DNA of 64,000 nucleotides from Lewinellaceae bacterium. GTDB taxonomy: Bacteria; Bacteroidota; Bacteroidia; Chitinophagales; Saprospiraceae. The DNA lies in the NCBI GenBank assembly GCA_020636215.1, contig JACJYG010000004.1, forward strand, positions 930,001-994,000, written 5' to 3'. This document shows, in pieces, positions 10,997 through 19,902 of the stretch. The translations under genes were made by a program, and so were the position numbers. Below the pieces are notes generated by a model. The model was not told the origin of the DNA, ran no database searches, and was given only the letters and a program-made list of their open reading frames with translations. Every line of letters starts with the position of its first letter. Positions within the stretch are counted from its first letter, which is position 1.

Positions 10997-11014
10997 AAAC
11001 ACACAAACCATACC

Positions 11015-11431
11015 ATGAGTGAATTCAAGCAAGTAGTTCAGGAAGGCAAAAAGAAGGTCGTATCCGGTATCAAACGGATCGTACTGATCCTTTTAGCCCT
11101 TGCCATCGTGGGAGGAGCTTCCTATGTGTGGGTCTGCGGTTGGACCTACAGCCAGGGCACCCGCGCCGGCACCCTCATCAAGATCTCCGACAAGGGGGTG
11201 GTATTCAAGACCTATGAAGGCCAGCTCAACCTGGGCGGATTCCAACAGTCCTCCACCAATGGTGTCGTCGGTAACATATGGGATTTTTCGGTCGCTAAAC
11301 GGGATATCTTCGAAAAACTCCAGAATTATGAAGGCAAGCAGGTCAAACTGGCTTACAAGCAACGATACAAAGCCTTTCCCTGGCAAGGGGATACAGAATA
11401 CTTTGTTGTTAGCGTAGAGGAAGTGAAATAA
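11015..11431 (+). CDS. Membrane-anchored small protein, function unknown
   Basis: 138 residues from the ATG at 11015; a longer open frame exists upstream but runs through the inverted repeat and is not convincing. Residues 1-20 are lysine-rich, about 20-42 form one transmembrane helix (IVLILLALAIVGGASYVWV), and the rest is a soluble beta-rich domain (GTLIKISDKGVVFKTYEG, NIWDFSVAKRD, VKLAYKQRYKAFPWQGDTEYFV). The pattern of a TM helix followed by GxLIKIS-KGxxFKTYEG is conserved in Bacteroidota short proteins of unknown role. Probably anchored in the inner membrane with the domain in the periplasm. Confidence 0.65.
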   Translation: MSEFKQVVQEGKKKVVSGIKRIVLILLALAIVGGASYVWVCGWTYSQGTRAGTLIKISDKGVVFKTYEGQLNLGGFQQSSTNGVVGNIWDFSVAKRDIFEKLQNYEGKQVKLAYKQRYKAFPWQGDTEYFVVSVEEVK

Positions 11432-11459
11432 TCCGGCTGTCCGGGTGAAAAAAGGGCCC

Positions 11460-12326
11460 CTATTTTTTCACCAGATAGATACCGGAAAGGATCAGCGCCA
11501 TACCGAGGAAGTGCACCAACGAGATGGATTCCCCGTCGAATAGCCCCCAAGCCACAGCTACGAGTGGCACCAAATAGCTGATCATGGAGGCAAAAACCGG
11601 AGAAGTCCACTGCACCAGCCGGAAGAAAATGACGGAGGCCAGAACGGTGCTGAGCAGAGCCAGGAGCACGACCGCCCCAAATGCCCGCCAGGCGCCGGCT
11701 TCATGGGCCATAACTGACAGGAAATCTGTTGAGAACAGGTAGCCTATCGCCGGCAGCCCGATCATAGCAAAAGCAGCGGCGCTGATGGTGATGGAACTCA
11801 TATCGCGCAGTTGGGCGCCTACGACATTAGAACTGGCGGCGTAACAAATGGCCCCCAGCACTACCAGCACGCCATACCAGGGGTTGCCGCCAGAACCGTC
11901 TCCATTTCCCAGCAGGATGAGCAGGGCAGCCCCAATCAACCCAACCAAAACGCCCAGGCCTTTTGCCCAGGACGCCCTCAGGCCAAAAAGCAATATTCCT
12001 AACAGTAAAGTAAATAGCGGGGTCAGGGAATTGAGTATACCCGCCATAGAACTGCTGATCTGAGTTTGCGCCACTGCAAACAAGAACGCTGGAATACCGA
12101 AACCTAAAAGCCCCACCAATAGCAAAGCTTTCCAACGCGACCAGTCGATACGGGCAAAGCGGTGCAGTAATATGGGAAGAAAGGCAAGAGAGGCAACCGA
12201 CAAGCGCAGACAGGCTACCTGGGTTGGTGAAAAGGCCTGCAAGCCCTTTTTGATGAGGATGTAAGAAGTGCCCCAGATCAGGCTGAGCAGGATCAGCACC
12301 CCCCAACTTTTCCATCCGGCGCTCAT
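11460..12326 (-). CDS. EamA/DMT-family transporter
   Basis: 288 residues from the ATG at 12326; the open frame extends to a TTG at 12365 but the ATG leaves a normal short N-terminus. Ten hydrophobic helices in two homologous halves (LSLIWGTSYILIKKGL in the first, VFASMISYLVPLVAVAWG in the second) are the hallmark of EamA (DUF6) drug/metabolite transporters of the inner membrane, which usually export amino acids or other small metabolites. The substrate cannot be read from sequence. It converges with the small gene at 11015. Confidence 0.88.
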   Translation of the reverse strand: MSAGWKSWGVLILLSLIWGTSYILIKKGLQAFSPTQVACLRLSVASLAFLPILLHRFARIDWSRWKALLLVGLLGFGIPAFLFAVAQTQISSSMAGILNSLTPLFTLLLGILLFGLRASWAKGLGVLVGLIGAALLILLGNGDGSGGNPWYGVLVVLGAICYAASSNVVGAQLRDMSSITISAAAFAMIGLPAIGYLFSTDFLSVMAHEAGAWRAFGAVVLLALLSTVLASVIFFRLVQWTSPVFASMISYLVPLVAVAWGLFDGESISLVHFLGMALILSGIYLVKK

Positions 12327-12422
12327 AGGTTCGGAGGCAATAATAGCAGTAGGTGTTCTTTTCAAGTTGTTCGAAAATTTTGACCGGGATGATCTATTGA
12401 TGGATTAAATACAAAACCAGGA

Positions 12423-12582
12423 GAGGCTGTCTCAAAAGATAAAATGAAAACTTCGCAGCCCAATAATTTTCTGTTTTTCGCTGCCCGGCCGGTTCTCCCC
12501 TTCGAGGAGCTAGAGGGGCTGGGGCGGACGGCGAAACATGATTTGGCACTATTTTTCAGTTCCTTACTTTTGAGACAGCCTC
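12423..12582. mobile_element. MITE, copy 1 (16-bp perfect terminal inverted repeats)
   Basis: A 160-base element bounded by GAGGCTGTCTCAAAAG (12423-12438) and its exact reverse complement CTTTTGAGACAGCCTC (12567-12582). It has no transposase. A near-identical copy of 149 bases lies at 54838-54986; the copies differ by an internal indel of about 11 bases and a few substitutions. Ends of the type GGCTGTCTCAAAA occur on full insertion sequences in Bacteroidota, so it is probably a non-autonomous derivative moved in trans. ACAAAACC occurs on both sides but at unequal distance from the ends, so I do not claim a target duplication. Confidence 0.85.
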
Positions 12583-12624
12583 GACAAAACCGAAAGTTGG
12601 AAAAAAAATAGAAAAGAAACGCCA

Positions 12625-12660
12625 TTTGCCCTCCCTCTTTTCAACAGTGCGCTATTTTTG
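12625..12660 (+). promoter_or_regulatory. Candidate promoter of the cysteine-cluster gene
   Basis: TTTG at 12625-12628 and TATTTTTG at 12653-12660, 24 bases apart (slightly long), precede the ATG at 12682 by 21 bases. The -7 box is a perfect TAnnTTTG. It supports the start at 12682, since a start at 12658 would lie inside the promoter. Confidence 0.45.
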
Positions 12661-12681
12661 CACCCGAATAAAGTACTACCT

Positions 12682-13191
12682 ATGCCTGAAGGACCAGGAT
12701 TACTCGCAACCCTATTGCCCCAGCTTCGCCAACGGGCAAAAGAGGAGCAAAAAATCAATAAAAAATTCTTCCAAAAACTGGGCCAGCGCAAACCCAAAGC
12801 GTTGGATGATACCGTTGCAGGACTTCATGAAGCCGTGTTCGCTGATATCGACTGCCTGCAGTGCGCCAATTGCTGCAAGACCACCAGCCCTATTTTCCGG
12901 GATATAGACATCGACCGGATCGCTGCCCACCTTCGCCAACGGCCGGCTGATTTTATCACCCAATATCTCCACCTCGACGAAGAAGGCGACTACGTGCTCA
13001 ACTCCGCACCCTGCCCTTTTCTTGGCGCCGGCCACTATTGCTCCATCTATGAGGTGCGGCCCAAAGCCTGCCGGGAATACCCCCATACCGACCGCAAGAA
13101 CTTCCACCAAATACTGGGCCTCACGCTGAAAAACACCGCCATCTGCCCGGCGGCCTTTGAAGTGGTAAAAAGGTTGAGAGAAAAGTTTTGA
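12682..13191 (+). CDS. YkgJ-type cysteine-cluster (zinc/iron-chelating) protein
   Basis: 169 residues. The family signature is clear: DCLQCANCCK in the first half, then APCPFLGAGHYCSIYEVRPKACREYP and a late cysteine in TAICPAA, giving the CxxCxxCC...C...C...C arrangement of YkgJ/DUF-type putative metal-binding proteins. These proteins are thought to bind Zn or Fe-S in the cytoplasm; their substrate is unknown. ATG at 12682 is preferred over a TTG at 12658. It lies just downstream of the MITE, so its promoter region may have been affected by that insertion. Confidence 0.8.
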   Translation: MPEGPGLLATLLPQLRQRAKEEQKINKKFFQKLGQRKPKALDDTVAGLHEAVFADIDCLQCANCCKTTSPIFRDIDIDRIAAHLRQRPADFITQYLHLDEEGDYVLNSAPCPFLGAGHYCSIYEVRPKACREYPHTDRKNFHQILGLTLKNTAICPAAFEVVKRLREKF

Positions 13192-13276
13192 AATGCGAAG
13201 CAGCAGGCCTCAACCCGGTGGTTGAACAAATACCTGCTGCTTCTGTGAGAGGGGTTGGATGTAAAAATTCAAACCG

Positions 13277-13948
13277 CTAATACAGCCGTGTTCCAGTGTC
13301 TTTACCAGCCTTTTGTATGCCACTAAAGTAAAACCGCATGCCTACTGAAAAGTCGAATTGGTTCGTCTCTGTAGTGGTTTTGGCAGAAGCTCCTCCAACA
13401 TTGGTATCGAAGGTGCTCCGGGCATAATTGTACTTAAACAAAGCCTCGATCCCCAAAGCACTAGTTGAAAAAATGGTGAGCCCCGGGCCTACCCCAAAAG
13501 CCGTCATATTGGTCCGGATGTTCTGGGGTTGTCCGGCAATTTCCATGTCATCCCTGGAATTACCAAAGCCAAAGCTCGCCTCCAGGAAAAAAGCCATATC
13601 ATCTGCCAGAGGCAAATAATAACGGGCAAAGGGGCCAAACAGGATGTCGCTGTCTTCGTTTCTCTCTCCTTTATCCCTTCTTACCTGATTGAAGGTGTAA
13701 TCCAGCCCGATACCCAGGCCCAGCCCATCCACCAGGAAATACCCGACCGATGGGGCAATTCCAAACTGCACCGTTTTAGGGTTTTCGGTAGCCACATTCC
13801 CACCGTCCGCTTTTTGAGTGATAGTGGAACTGGCAGAAGACAAACCGAAAGTGGAACCGATCATAAAGTTTCCCTGGCTCGTATACTGCCCACACATGGC
13901 GCCTGCGGAAAACAGAAGTGCGAATAATAGATAGGCCTGCTTTTTCAT
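13277..13948 (-). CDS. Outer membrane beta-barrel protein (OmpW/OmpA-barrel-like)
   Basis: 223 residues with a signal peptide (MKKQAYLLFALLFSAGAMCGQ) and alternating amphipathic beta strands (GIAPSVGYFLVDGLGLGIGLDYTF, FGPFARYYLPLADDMAFFLEASFG, LFKYNYARSTF) ending in FDFSVGMRFYF, a typical barrel C-terminus with terminal aromatics plus a short tail. It fits the porin-family outer membrane barrels of about eight strands in Bacteroidota. It is the last gene of the minus-strand run that starts with TetR at 20490, but a 213-base gap with inverted repeats separates it from the preceding gene, so it may be independent. Confidence 0.75.
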   Translation of the reverse strand: MKKQAYLLFALLFSAGAMCGQYTSQGNFMIGSTFGLSSASSTITQKADGGNVATENPKTVQFGIAPSVGYFLVDGLGLGIGLDYTFNQVRRDKGERNEDSDILFGPFARYYLPLADDMAFFLEASFGFGNSRDDMEIAGQPQNIRTNMTAFGVGPGLTIFSTSALGIEALFKYNYARSTFDTNVGGASAKTTTETNQFDFSVGMRFYFSGIQKAGKDTGTRLY

Positions 13949-14100
13949 GATCCCGCTTTTAGAGTTTAACAGTCTATCAATCTATATCAAAATACGGCAC
14001 ACCTACTATGAGTTTGCTCACTGTAATTGAATGACTTATGTCAGTTCCAGGGCGGAGGGGGAGTAGCGTAGCGTTTCGGCGAGTTGAGGAGGTAGAGTGA

Positions 14101-14149
14101 GGTTGAGAGCAAACTAAACTTTCTCAACCCCTCTCAACCCTCTCAACCC
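14101..14149. repeat. Short TCTCAACCC repeats with inverted copy
   Basis: GGTTGAGAG at 14101-14109 is followed by three direct copies of TCTCAACCC between 14121 and 14149 (period about 9-10). The first arm can pair with any of the later copies (9-bp stem). It sits between two minus-strand barrel genes and could act as a terminator or be a simple intergenic repeat. Confidence 0.6.
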
Positions 14150-14162
14150 ATACATAAAGCCC

Positions 14163-15344
14163 TTAATAGCTATACTTCAAGCGCAAAAACGCCGCCTGAA
14201 CAGGGCTGGTAAAGCCTTTGTCTTCCTTATCCATGATAATTTGGCCAACCAGGTCGATATCCCAGTTTTCTTTGATAGAAAGGGTTAGAACCGGGTTGAC
14301 GAAAAGAGCATGTACTTCCACCGGGCTGTAAATGAAAGCCGCGGAACCGTTGAGCAGTGGCGTGATGGGATAGGACAGCTGGGCGAAAAGGGCGTGGCGG
14401 TAGGGGTAGAGGTTTCGGGCCGAAAGTTCAAAATCAAACAGGCCTGTGATACTGCTGTTATTACTTCCCGAACTATTATAGAGGTAGCCAGTATTGAAGT
14501 AAAGAGAATTGGAAAAGGAATAGTCTAAGCCGATTGTGGCAGAAAAGGCAGCGGTATCCCTATCTTTCCGAACAGGTTGAAAGTAGGTAAACTCCCCTTT
14601 CAGGCCGGCATTGCCGAGGTTGCCGGCCCATCCGCCCCCCAGCACCAGATCCTGCCGGGCATAACCGCCAAGCACCTGAAAATCATATGTACCCTTATTA
14701 AATTTCCACATCCCGGCAATAACCGCTTCATCGAAATTATCGAACATCCGGACCGCAAGTTCTACACTGGAAGCAAATCCGGTATACCGTTTTATGCGCA
14801 GGGCGTCGCTGCCGGGGCGTTCTTCGTAATCGAAGTCGGTGAAGGAAAAGGCATTGAAGATATCATTGGGGTTCCACACTGTGCTGATGCCCCAATTGAT
14901 GCGTTGCCGCCCCAGGCGCACCTCCCAGTCCCCTTTGATATACTCCAGGTACAGGCGGTCCAGCATGGTATGTACAACCCAGGAATTCGCATCCAGCAAA
15001 ACCACCGAGAGGTCAAAGTAATCGTTGTTGGCATTGTCCACCTGCTTACCATAGTCTGGGTTGGCCTTCACCAGGTCGCCATAAAAGACACGGGTGCGCA
15101 AATCGGCCCGAAGCTTGAGTTCGTTATTGATAAACCAGGTGGTATTGATGCGGTTGTGAATGAGGTTGTCCTGCAGGAAAGTGTCTACCAGCTTTAATTG
15201 TTGAAAATCCGGATAAGCATCATTGAAGAACAGCAGGGCCTGCATGTTTTTGACATAACCGCTAACAGTCCATTTGGAGCTGTCCTCCTGCGCATTCAAT
15301 ACCAGCGCAAGGGCCATAAAAAAAAGGAAAACCAGCTTTTTCAT
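14163..15344 (-). CDS. Outer membrane porin-like beta-barrel
   Basis: 393 residues starting at ATG 15344 (MKKLVFLFFMALALVLNAQ signal peptide); the longer open frame upstream has no signal logic. The mature protein is a large beta-barrel: repeated amphipathic strands, RLGRQRINWGISTVWNPNDIFNAF (a motif shared by long porin-like exporters), and a C-terminal strand ending LRLKYSY with a terminal aromatic. It lies 65 bases downstream of the ABC ATPase in an operon with two permeases and a LolA-like carrier. The context suggests an outer-membrane exit or lipid/hydrophobe transfer channel, which is inference. Confidence 0.75.
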   Translation of the reverse strand: MKKLVFLFFMALALVLNAQEDSSKWTVSGYVKNMQALLFFNDAYPDFQQLKLVDTFLQDNLIHNRINTTWFINNELKLRADLRTRVFYGDLVKANPDYGKQVDNANNDYFDLSVVLLDANSWVVHTMLDRLYLEYIKGDWEVRLGRQRINWGISTVWNPNDIFNAFSFTDFDYEERPGSDALRIKRYTGFASSVELAVRMFDNFDEAVIAGMWKFNKGTYDFQVLGGYARQDLVLGGGWAGNLGNAGLKGEFTYFQPVRKDRDTAAFSATIGLDYSFSNSLYFNTGYLYNSSGSNNSSITGLFDFELSARNLYPYRHALFAQLSYPITPLLNGSAAFIYSPVEVHALFVNPVLTLSIKENWDIDLVGQIIMDKEDKGFTSPVQAAFLRLKYSY

Positions 15345-15409
15345 TGGTGCTCTTTTCGTTTTTTTTACCCAGCCTCGCACACCTGCTTTTGCAGCCGGGC
15401 CGACTTCCA

Positions 15410-16096
15410 CTACCCTCTCACCTCATCCGAAGCCACCTTACCATCCACCAAAGTGATTACCCGCCGGGCGCGGTCGATGACGCGCTGATCGTGAGTGGAG
15501 AAGACGAAGGTGATATTCTCCTCTTTGTTGAGGCGGGCCATGATGTCGAGTAGGTTGGCGGTCGAAACGGAATCGAGGTTTGCAGTAGGTTCATCGGCCA
15601 GGATGAAGTCCGGTTTGGGCGCCAGAGCACGAGCGATAGCCACTCGTTGCTGTTGGCCACCGGACAGTTCAGAAGGCCGCTTGTCCATCTTATCCGCCAG
15701 GCCCACAGCACGCAGCAGTTCTTCGGCCCGGTCGTGGCGTTCTTGTTTGGGCCGCTTCTGGAGCAGCATGACGAACTCCACATTCTCTCTGGCGGTCAGC
15801 ACCGGAATGAGGTTGTAGGCCTGGAAGACGAAACCGATGTGTTGTTTGCGGAAATCGATGAGTTTGTTGTCGCTCATGGCGTCAATATCGGCGCCACCAA
15901 TATCGACATCGCCGGAAGTGGGGCGGTCCAGCCCACCGATAACGTTCAGCAGGGTAGTCTTTCCGGAACCGGAAGGGCCTACAATTGCTGTAAACTCGCC
16001 TTGCTCAATCCTCAGGTCAACGCCATTTAAGGCCCTGACAGGAATCTTGTCAGGATTATAGACTTTGGTGACGCCGATGGTGGTGATGACTTTCAT
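15410..16096 (-). CDS. ABC transporter ATP-binding protein (LolD/MacB type)
   Basis: 228 residues with every ABC ATPase motif: Walker A GPSGSGKTT at 40-48 (Lys46), Q-loop Gln92, signature LSGGQQQR at 144-151, Walker B FILADE at 164-169 and a switch histidine in STHD. The VGLADKMDKRPSELSGG region and short length match the LolD/MacB/FtsE class that powers FtsX-like permeases for lipoprotein release or efflux. It follows permease 2 by 47 bases and clearly belongs with the two permeases at 16144 and 17795. Confidence 0.93.
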   Translation of the reverse strand: MKVITTIGVTKVYNPDKIPVRALNGVDLRIEQGEFTAIVGPSGSGKTTLLNVIGGLDRPTSGDVDIGGADIDAMSDNKLIDFRKQHIGFVFQAYNLIPVLTARENVEFVMLLQKRPKQERHDRAEELLRAVGLADKMDKRPSELSGGQQQRVAIARALAPKPDFILADEPTANLDSVSTANLLDIMARLNKEENITFVFSTHDQRVIDRARRVITLVDGKVASDEVRG

Positions 16097-16143
16097 TATT
16101 TATTTCAATTTTAATAGCTATTGAAAACAGGGGCTTCCCCGGT

Positions 16144-17388
16144 TCAAATTTTGTGCAGCGCTTCAACGGGCCTGAGTTTTATGGCCTTCCAGGCCGGATA
16201 GATCGAAGCCAGGATCGCCGTCAGAAATACGCCTACGGCCACTTGCCAGTATACGACCGGTTCGATCTCGAAATAAATGACGGCCGACAAGCCATAGTCC
16301 TCCAGCGCATTGGCGTACGTAGAGAGGTCGATACCGTGGCTTTGTACGTAGCTGATGGTTAAATAGCCCAATAACAGCCCTATTGGCATGGCTACCAGCC
16401 CCAATAGGATGGTTTCAAAGACGATCATTATAAAAACCCGGAATTTATTCATCCCTATAGCCATCAGCATCCCCAGTTCCTTGATGCGTTCCAGCACCGC
16501 CATCAGCATGGTGTTGATGATGCCAAATACCAGCGCCAGCAGAATAATAGTCAGGTAGAGGATAGAAATACTAGTCATCTGGCCTTCGTACAAGTCCAGG
16601 TCGGGAGAAAGCTGACGATAGGTTTCCACATCCAGGCCCGGAAGTTTTTCCCGCAGCCGGGCCGCCACGGCATCTACGCTGCGAACGTCGTCAACCATCA
16701 GCGCAATCTCGTGGGCCAGCGCCCCGGGGGCCACTCCGTACTTGTGCCCGTCGGTAGGCTCCAGCAGCCGGTTGAGGTCTTCGCGGCGTACAAAAACGTA
16801 AGCTTCGTCAAAGGGGTTGTTGCCGGTATCGAACAAGCCGACAATGCGGAATGCTGCCGCAGTGATTTCGCCATCCAGGCCCTGAAATGTAAGGACCACC
16901 TTGGAGCGTACCTTCACATTGAGCTTTTTAGCCAGGTCTACACTGACCAATATTGCATTCTTTCCTTCGGCAGACAGGTATTCCCCTTCCTTGACATTTT
17001 CGTTCAGCGCATTCACCTGTGCTTCATCTTCAGGTACAATACCTTTGATACGCACCCCGCGCGCCCCTTTGGCGGAAGAGATCATTGCGGAGGATAATGA
17101 CCGCACACTCACGGCTTTCACACCTGGTTCCGAACGAATAACCTGCTCTACCGCCGGCGCATCCGGCAGATAATATTCGACATCGTACTCCTCCAGGAAT
17201 TCCGGCTGATGCACCTGAATGTGGGAAATGATGTTCTGGACGGCATTATTGACGTAACTCTTTATCATACCAGTCGCAAAGCCACTGAGCGAAATGGCTG
17301 CCCATATCCCAATGACAACCGCACTGATTACCACCATGCTCCGGGTGATGTTTCGCCAAATATTCCGCCACGCCATTATTAGTATCAT
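16144..17388 (-). CDS. FtsX/MacB-like ABC permease 2
   Basis: 414 residues. One N-terminal helix (after MAWRNIWRNITRS), a large periplasmic domain of about 230 residues, then three C-terminal helices with the FtsX signature (RIKELGMLMAIGMNKFRVF, IYPAWKAIKLRPVEALHKI). This is the LolC/LolE/MacB-type permease topology, which acts on lipoproteins or other substrates at the outer face of the inner membrane. It is paralogous to the permease at 17795; together they probably form a heterodimer with the ATPase at 15410. The 406-base repeat-rich gap upstream may uncouple it from the first permease. Confidence 0.9.
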   Translation of the reverse strand: MILIMAWRNIWRNITRSMVVISAVVIGIWAAISLSGFATGMIKSYVNNAVQNIISHIQVHQPEFLEEYDVEYYLPDAPAVEQVIRSEPGVKAVSVRSLSSAMISSAKGARGVRIKGIVPEDEAQVNALNENVKEGEYLSAEGKNAILVSVDLAKKLNVKVRSKVVLTFQGLDGEITAAAFRIVGLFDTGNNPFDEAYVFVRREDLNRLLEPTDGHKYGVAPGALAHEIALMVDDVRSVDAVAARLREKLPGLDVETYRQLSPDLDLYEGQMTSISILYLTIILLALVFGIINTMLMAVLERIKELGMLMAIGMNKFRVFIMIVFETILLGLVAMPIGLLLGYLTISYVQSHGIDLSTYANALEDYGLSAVIYFEIEPVVYWQVAVGVFLTAILASIYPAWKAIKLRPVEALHKI

Positions 17389-17442
17389 CGCTATGGTTAT
17401 TGGTTTGCCCGCTGGCGCTTTATGCGTTGGCGGGGGTTGAAG

Positions 17443-17708
17443 TTCTGGGTTTCTGGTTTTTTACCCGGCCGAGCGTAGCAAGGACGGGCTGGGTTTCTGG
17501 TTTTTTACCCGGCCGACCCTGAAAGTTGTCGGGAGAGGACGGGCTGGGTTTCTGGGTTTCTGGTTCCTGGTTTCTGGGTTTCTGGGTTTCTGGGTTCCTG
17601 GGTTTTGGGTTTTTTACCCGGCCGAGCGCAGCAAGGACGGGCTGGGTTCCTGGTTTTTTACCCGGCCGAGCCTGACAGTTGTCGGGAGAGGACGGGCTGG
17701 GTTTCAGG
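17443..17708. repeat. Composite A-B-A-B repeat locus 1 with octamer words
   Basis: Within the 406-base gap between the two permease genes lie alternating modules. A (17457-17495 and 17610-17648) reads TTTTTTACCCGGCCGAGCG, then GCAAGGACGGGCTGGG. B (17501-17551 and 17653-17704) shares both ends with A but has a longer middle with a CCGAC...GTCGG hairpin. They are linked by tandem octamers such as GGGTTTCT / GGTTCCTG. The same A-B-A-B order recurs at 21857-22023. No gene is visible here. Confidence 0.85.
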
Positions 17709-17794
17709 GTTAAAGGGCTATTGGTTTAGAGGGTTGAGGGAGGTTTAGTCCGGCTTTCTCATCTCCTCACCTGACATCTGACAACTGCCCCCAA

Positions 17795-19012
17795 CTACCC
17801 CCGCATGGCCTGAACCGGCTTCAGCTTAATGAGCTTGTACAGCGGATATATGGCCAGCAAGGCGGTCAGGATAAAGACCAGCAAGGCTTGTTGCAGAAAG
17901 ATATGCGGTTGCAATAAGGCCGGGAAAATGGGCTCAAAGCCGAAAGCTTCCATAGCGGCGGCATAATCTCCGGTAAAGCGGATGGGGTAGACATGGAAGT
18001 ACCACACCAGAGGCAAACTGGCCAGGATGCCGCCAAGAGTACCCAGCACCCCCAGCATGACCACCTCCAGCCATACTGCGATGCCCAGTTGCAGGCGGTG
18101 CATGCCGATAGAAATGAGCACTCCAAACTCGTACTCCCGCTCTTTGGCCATCATCAGAATAGTACCAAAAATGCCAAAGGCAATGATGAGGTAAAGAATA
18201 AAGTAAATGATAATGTTACCTGCACTATCCACCGTTTTGGCCTGTACAAGGTCGGGTAGCATTTCCTTCCAGTCCATCACTTCGTAAATGGCCGTATCCA
18301 GGCCACTGTCTAATGCTCGCAAGACGGGCTTAATGTCCTCCTGCCGGTCGAGCTTCAGGGCTATGGAGGTCACCAGTCCGGGCGCACCGTAAAAACTTTG
18401 CGCTTCTTTCAGGGGTAAATACACCATCTGCTTGTTCAGGTCAGGCGACCCAAAGTTCACGATACCTTTTATAGGGTATTTTCCGGCAGCATTAACGCCA
18501 TGATACCCCTGGCTGATCAGTACAATAGTATCGCCCAGCTCCAGCCCCAGGTTTTTAGCCACTCCTTCTGCTACCAGCGCGGCGGCCTCCCCACTTTTCA
18601 GATAAGCGCCCTTTGAAATACGGCTTTCCAGGCTGGTCATACCATTTTCAGCCACAGGGTCGATACCAATGGCCATCACCCCGGAGGTGTTCTCACCTGT
18701 CGAGGCCAGCGCAAAGGATTCAATGCGGGGAAGAACTTCTTTTATCTCGGCCGTTTTAGTTCCCAGTTGCTCCAAAGAATCCACCAATGGGAAGGCTTTA
18801 TCAATAGACTGCTCCTCCCAGTAGCCTTTTTCATGTACCTGTACAAATCCGAAATAATAGTTGACCACGCTACTGATCATATGATCCCAGGCGCCTTTTT
18901 GAATGGCTTCCATAAAGGTGGCAAAAAGCACCGCAAATAATATGGAAGCCATGGTAATAAGGGTTCGCCGTTTATTGCGCCAAATATTGCGCCACGCCAG
19001 TCGAAATAGCAT
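17795..19012 (-). CDS. FtsX/MacB-like ABC permease 1
   Basis: 405 residues with the same architecture as the permease at 16144: basic N-terminus LFRLAWRNIWRNKRRTL, one helix, a periplasmic domain rich in beta strands, then three helices with the FtsX motif (KEREYEFGVLISIGMHRLQLGIAVWLE) and the closing IYPLYKLIKLKPVQAMRG. It lies 70 bases after the LolA-like gene. Probably the first half of a two-permease Lol/MacB-type complex. The two paralogues differ strongly in sequence, so duplication is old. Confidence 0.9.
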   Translation of the reverse strand: MLFRLAWRNIWRNKRRTLITMASILFAVLFATFMEAIQKGAWDHMISSVVNYYFGFVQVHEKGYWEEQSIDKAFPLVDSLEQLGTKTAEIKEVLPRIESFALASTGENTSGVMAIGIDPVAENGMTSLESRISKGAYLKSGEAAALVAEGVAKNLGLELGDTIVLISQGYHGVNAAGKYPIKGIVNFGSPDLNKQMVYLPLKEAQSFYGAPGLVTSIALKLDRQEDIKPVLRALDSGLDTAIYEVMDWKEMLPDLVQAKTVDSAGNIIIYFILYLIIAFGIFGTILMMAKEREYEFGVLISIGMHRLQLGIAVWLEVVMLGVLGTLGGILASLPLVWYFHVYPIRFTGDYAAAMEAFGFEPIFPALLQPHIFLQQALLVFILTALLAIYPLYKLIKLKPVQAMRG

Positions 19013-19082
19013 CAGATTTTCGATTTTTACCCGTCTGCTTCGCAGCCGGATACGATTTACGATGTACGATTATTACCCCAGC

Positions 19083-19847
19083 TCACTTCACCCGCTTCAG
19101 GTTCTGTATAGAGAAGAACGATGCCTCGATTGGAGTGTCAAAATCCAGGCTGAGATACTCCACGATAGTCTTGTTGCCGGGCTCATCAGCAGGTATAACT
19201 TCCATTTTCGACGGCAGCAAGCGGCCGCCCAATTCTTTGACATTTTTGCCGTACATGGTATTGACGAGATAGCCATCCTCATCGTAGAATTCAACTTTTA
19301 ACTGCATGAAGTCTTTCTTATCGATCCAGGAAAGGATCTTTCCCCATACCACCGCAGCATCTTCCTTGGGCGTTAATTCGATTTTGTAGCATTCCCTGCC
19401 ATCCACCGTTTCCGAACCCAACAGTTTTTGGGAATAGTCTTCTACAATAGATGATTCTTTGATCAGGTCATCATTGGTGAAGTCAGAGCCCATCCAGGAT
19501 TGCATCATCATAGATGGCGGCAGCTTGATCGTCCTGTCGATGGTAGGTTGCCAGTTCCATATCTCCTGTTCGCGTTTAAGGAAAGCCGTGCCCTTATCAC
19601 GGGCCGGCGCAACCACGAGGATGAGCGCATAATCGGCGCCCCGAGACCAGCTTTTCATAGTCATTTCGCGCGTCCAGGTAGGCCGTACGATGGTCATTGT
19701 GATCTCGCCGGTGCTGTAATCACCACGCGACTTGGCATCGGCTTTCTGGACGATCTCTTTTGCAGAAAGGGTATTGGATGTCTGAGCAAAGCTGCTAAAT
19801 CCCGTCCCTATAGTCAGGATGATCAATGCTATTAAAATGCGTTTCAT
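19083..19847 (-). CDS. LolA-like outer membrane lipoprotein-sorting protein
   Basis: 254 residues: signal peptide (MKRILIALIILTIGTGFSSFAQ), then a LolA/LppX-type half-barrel (AKEIVQKADAKSRGDYSTGEITMTIVRPTW, REMTMKSWSRGADYALILVVAPARDKGTAFLK, IWNWQPTIDRTIKLPPSMMMQSWMGSDFTNDDL). The phrase PSMMMQSWMGSDFTNDDL is characteristic of the subfamily often found next to exporters and OM barrels. The protein would shuttle a lipid or hydrophobic ligand through the periplasm between the FtsX-type permeases and the barrel encoded downstream. The ligand is unknown. Confidence 0.85.
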   Translation of the reverse strand: MKRILIALIILTIGTGFSSFAQTSNTLSAKEIVQKADAKSRGDYSTGEITMTIVRPTWTREMTMKSWSRGADYALILVVAPARDKGTAFLKREQEIWNWQPTIDRTIKLPPSMMMQSWMGSDFTNDDLIKESSIVEDYSQKLLGSETVDGRECYKIELTPKEDAAVVWGKILSWIDKKDFMQLKVEFYDEDGYLVNTMYGKNVKELGGRLLPSKMEVIPADEPGNKTIVEYLSLDFDTPIEASFFSIQNLKRVK

Positions 19848-19902
19848 TATTTGCGCTGTTTAATATTTTTAAAAAAGGCCCCACCTATCCAGGGCATAGT
19901 TT

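Noticed and set aside
12411..12591. ACAAAACC on both sides of MITE copy 1 as a target duplication
   Set aside because: Distances from the inverted repeats are unequal (4 bases and 1 base) and copy 2 shows no matching flanks.
12362..12625. 87-codon frame across MITE copy 1
   Set aside because: It is a translation of the mobile element; the same peptide text appears at copy 2.
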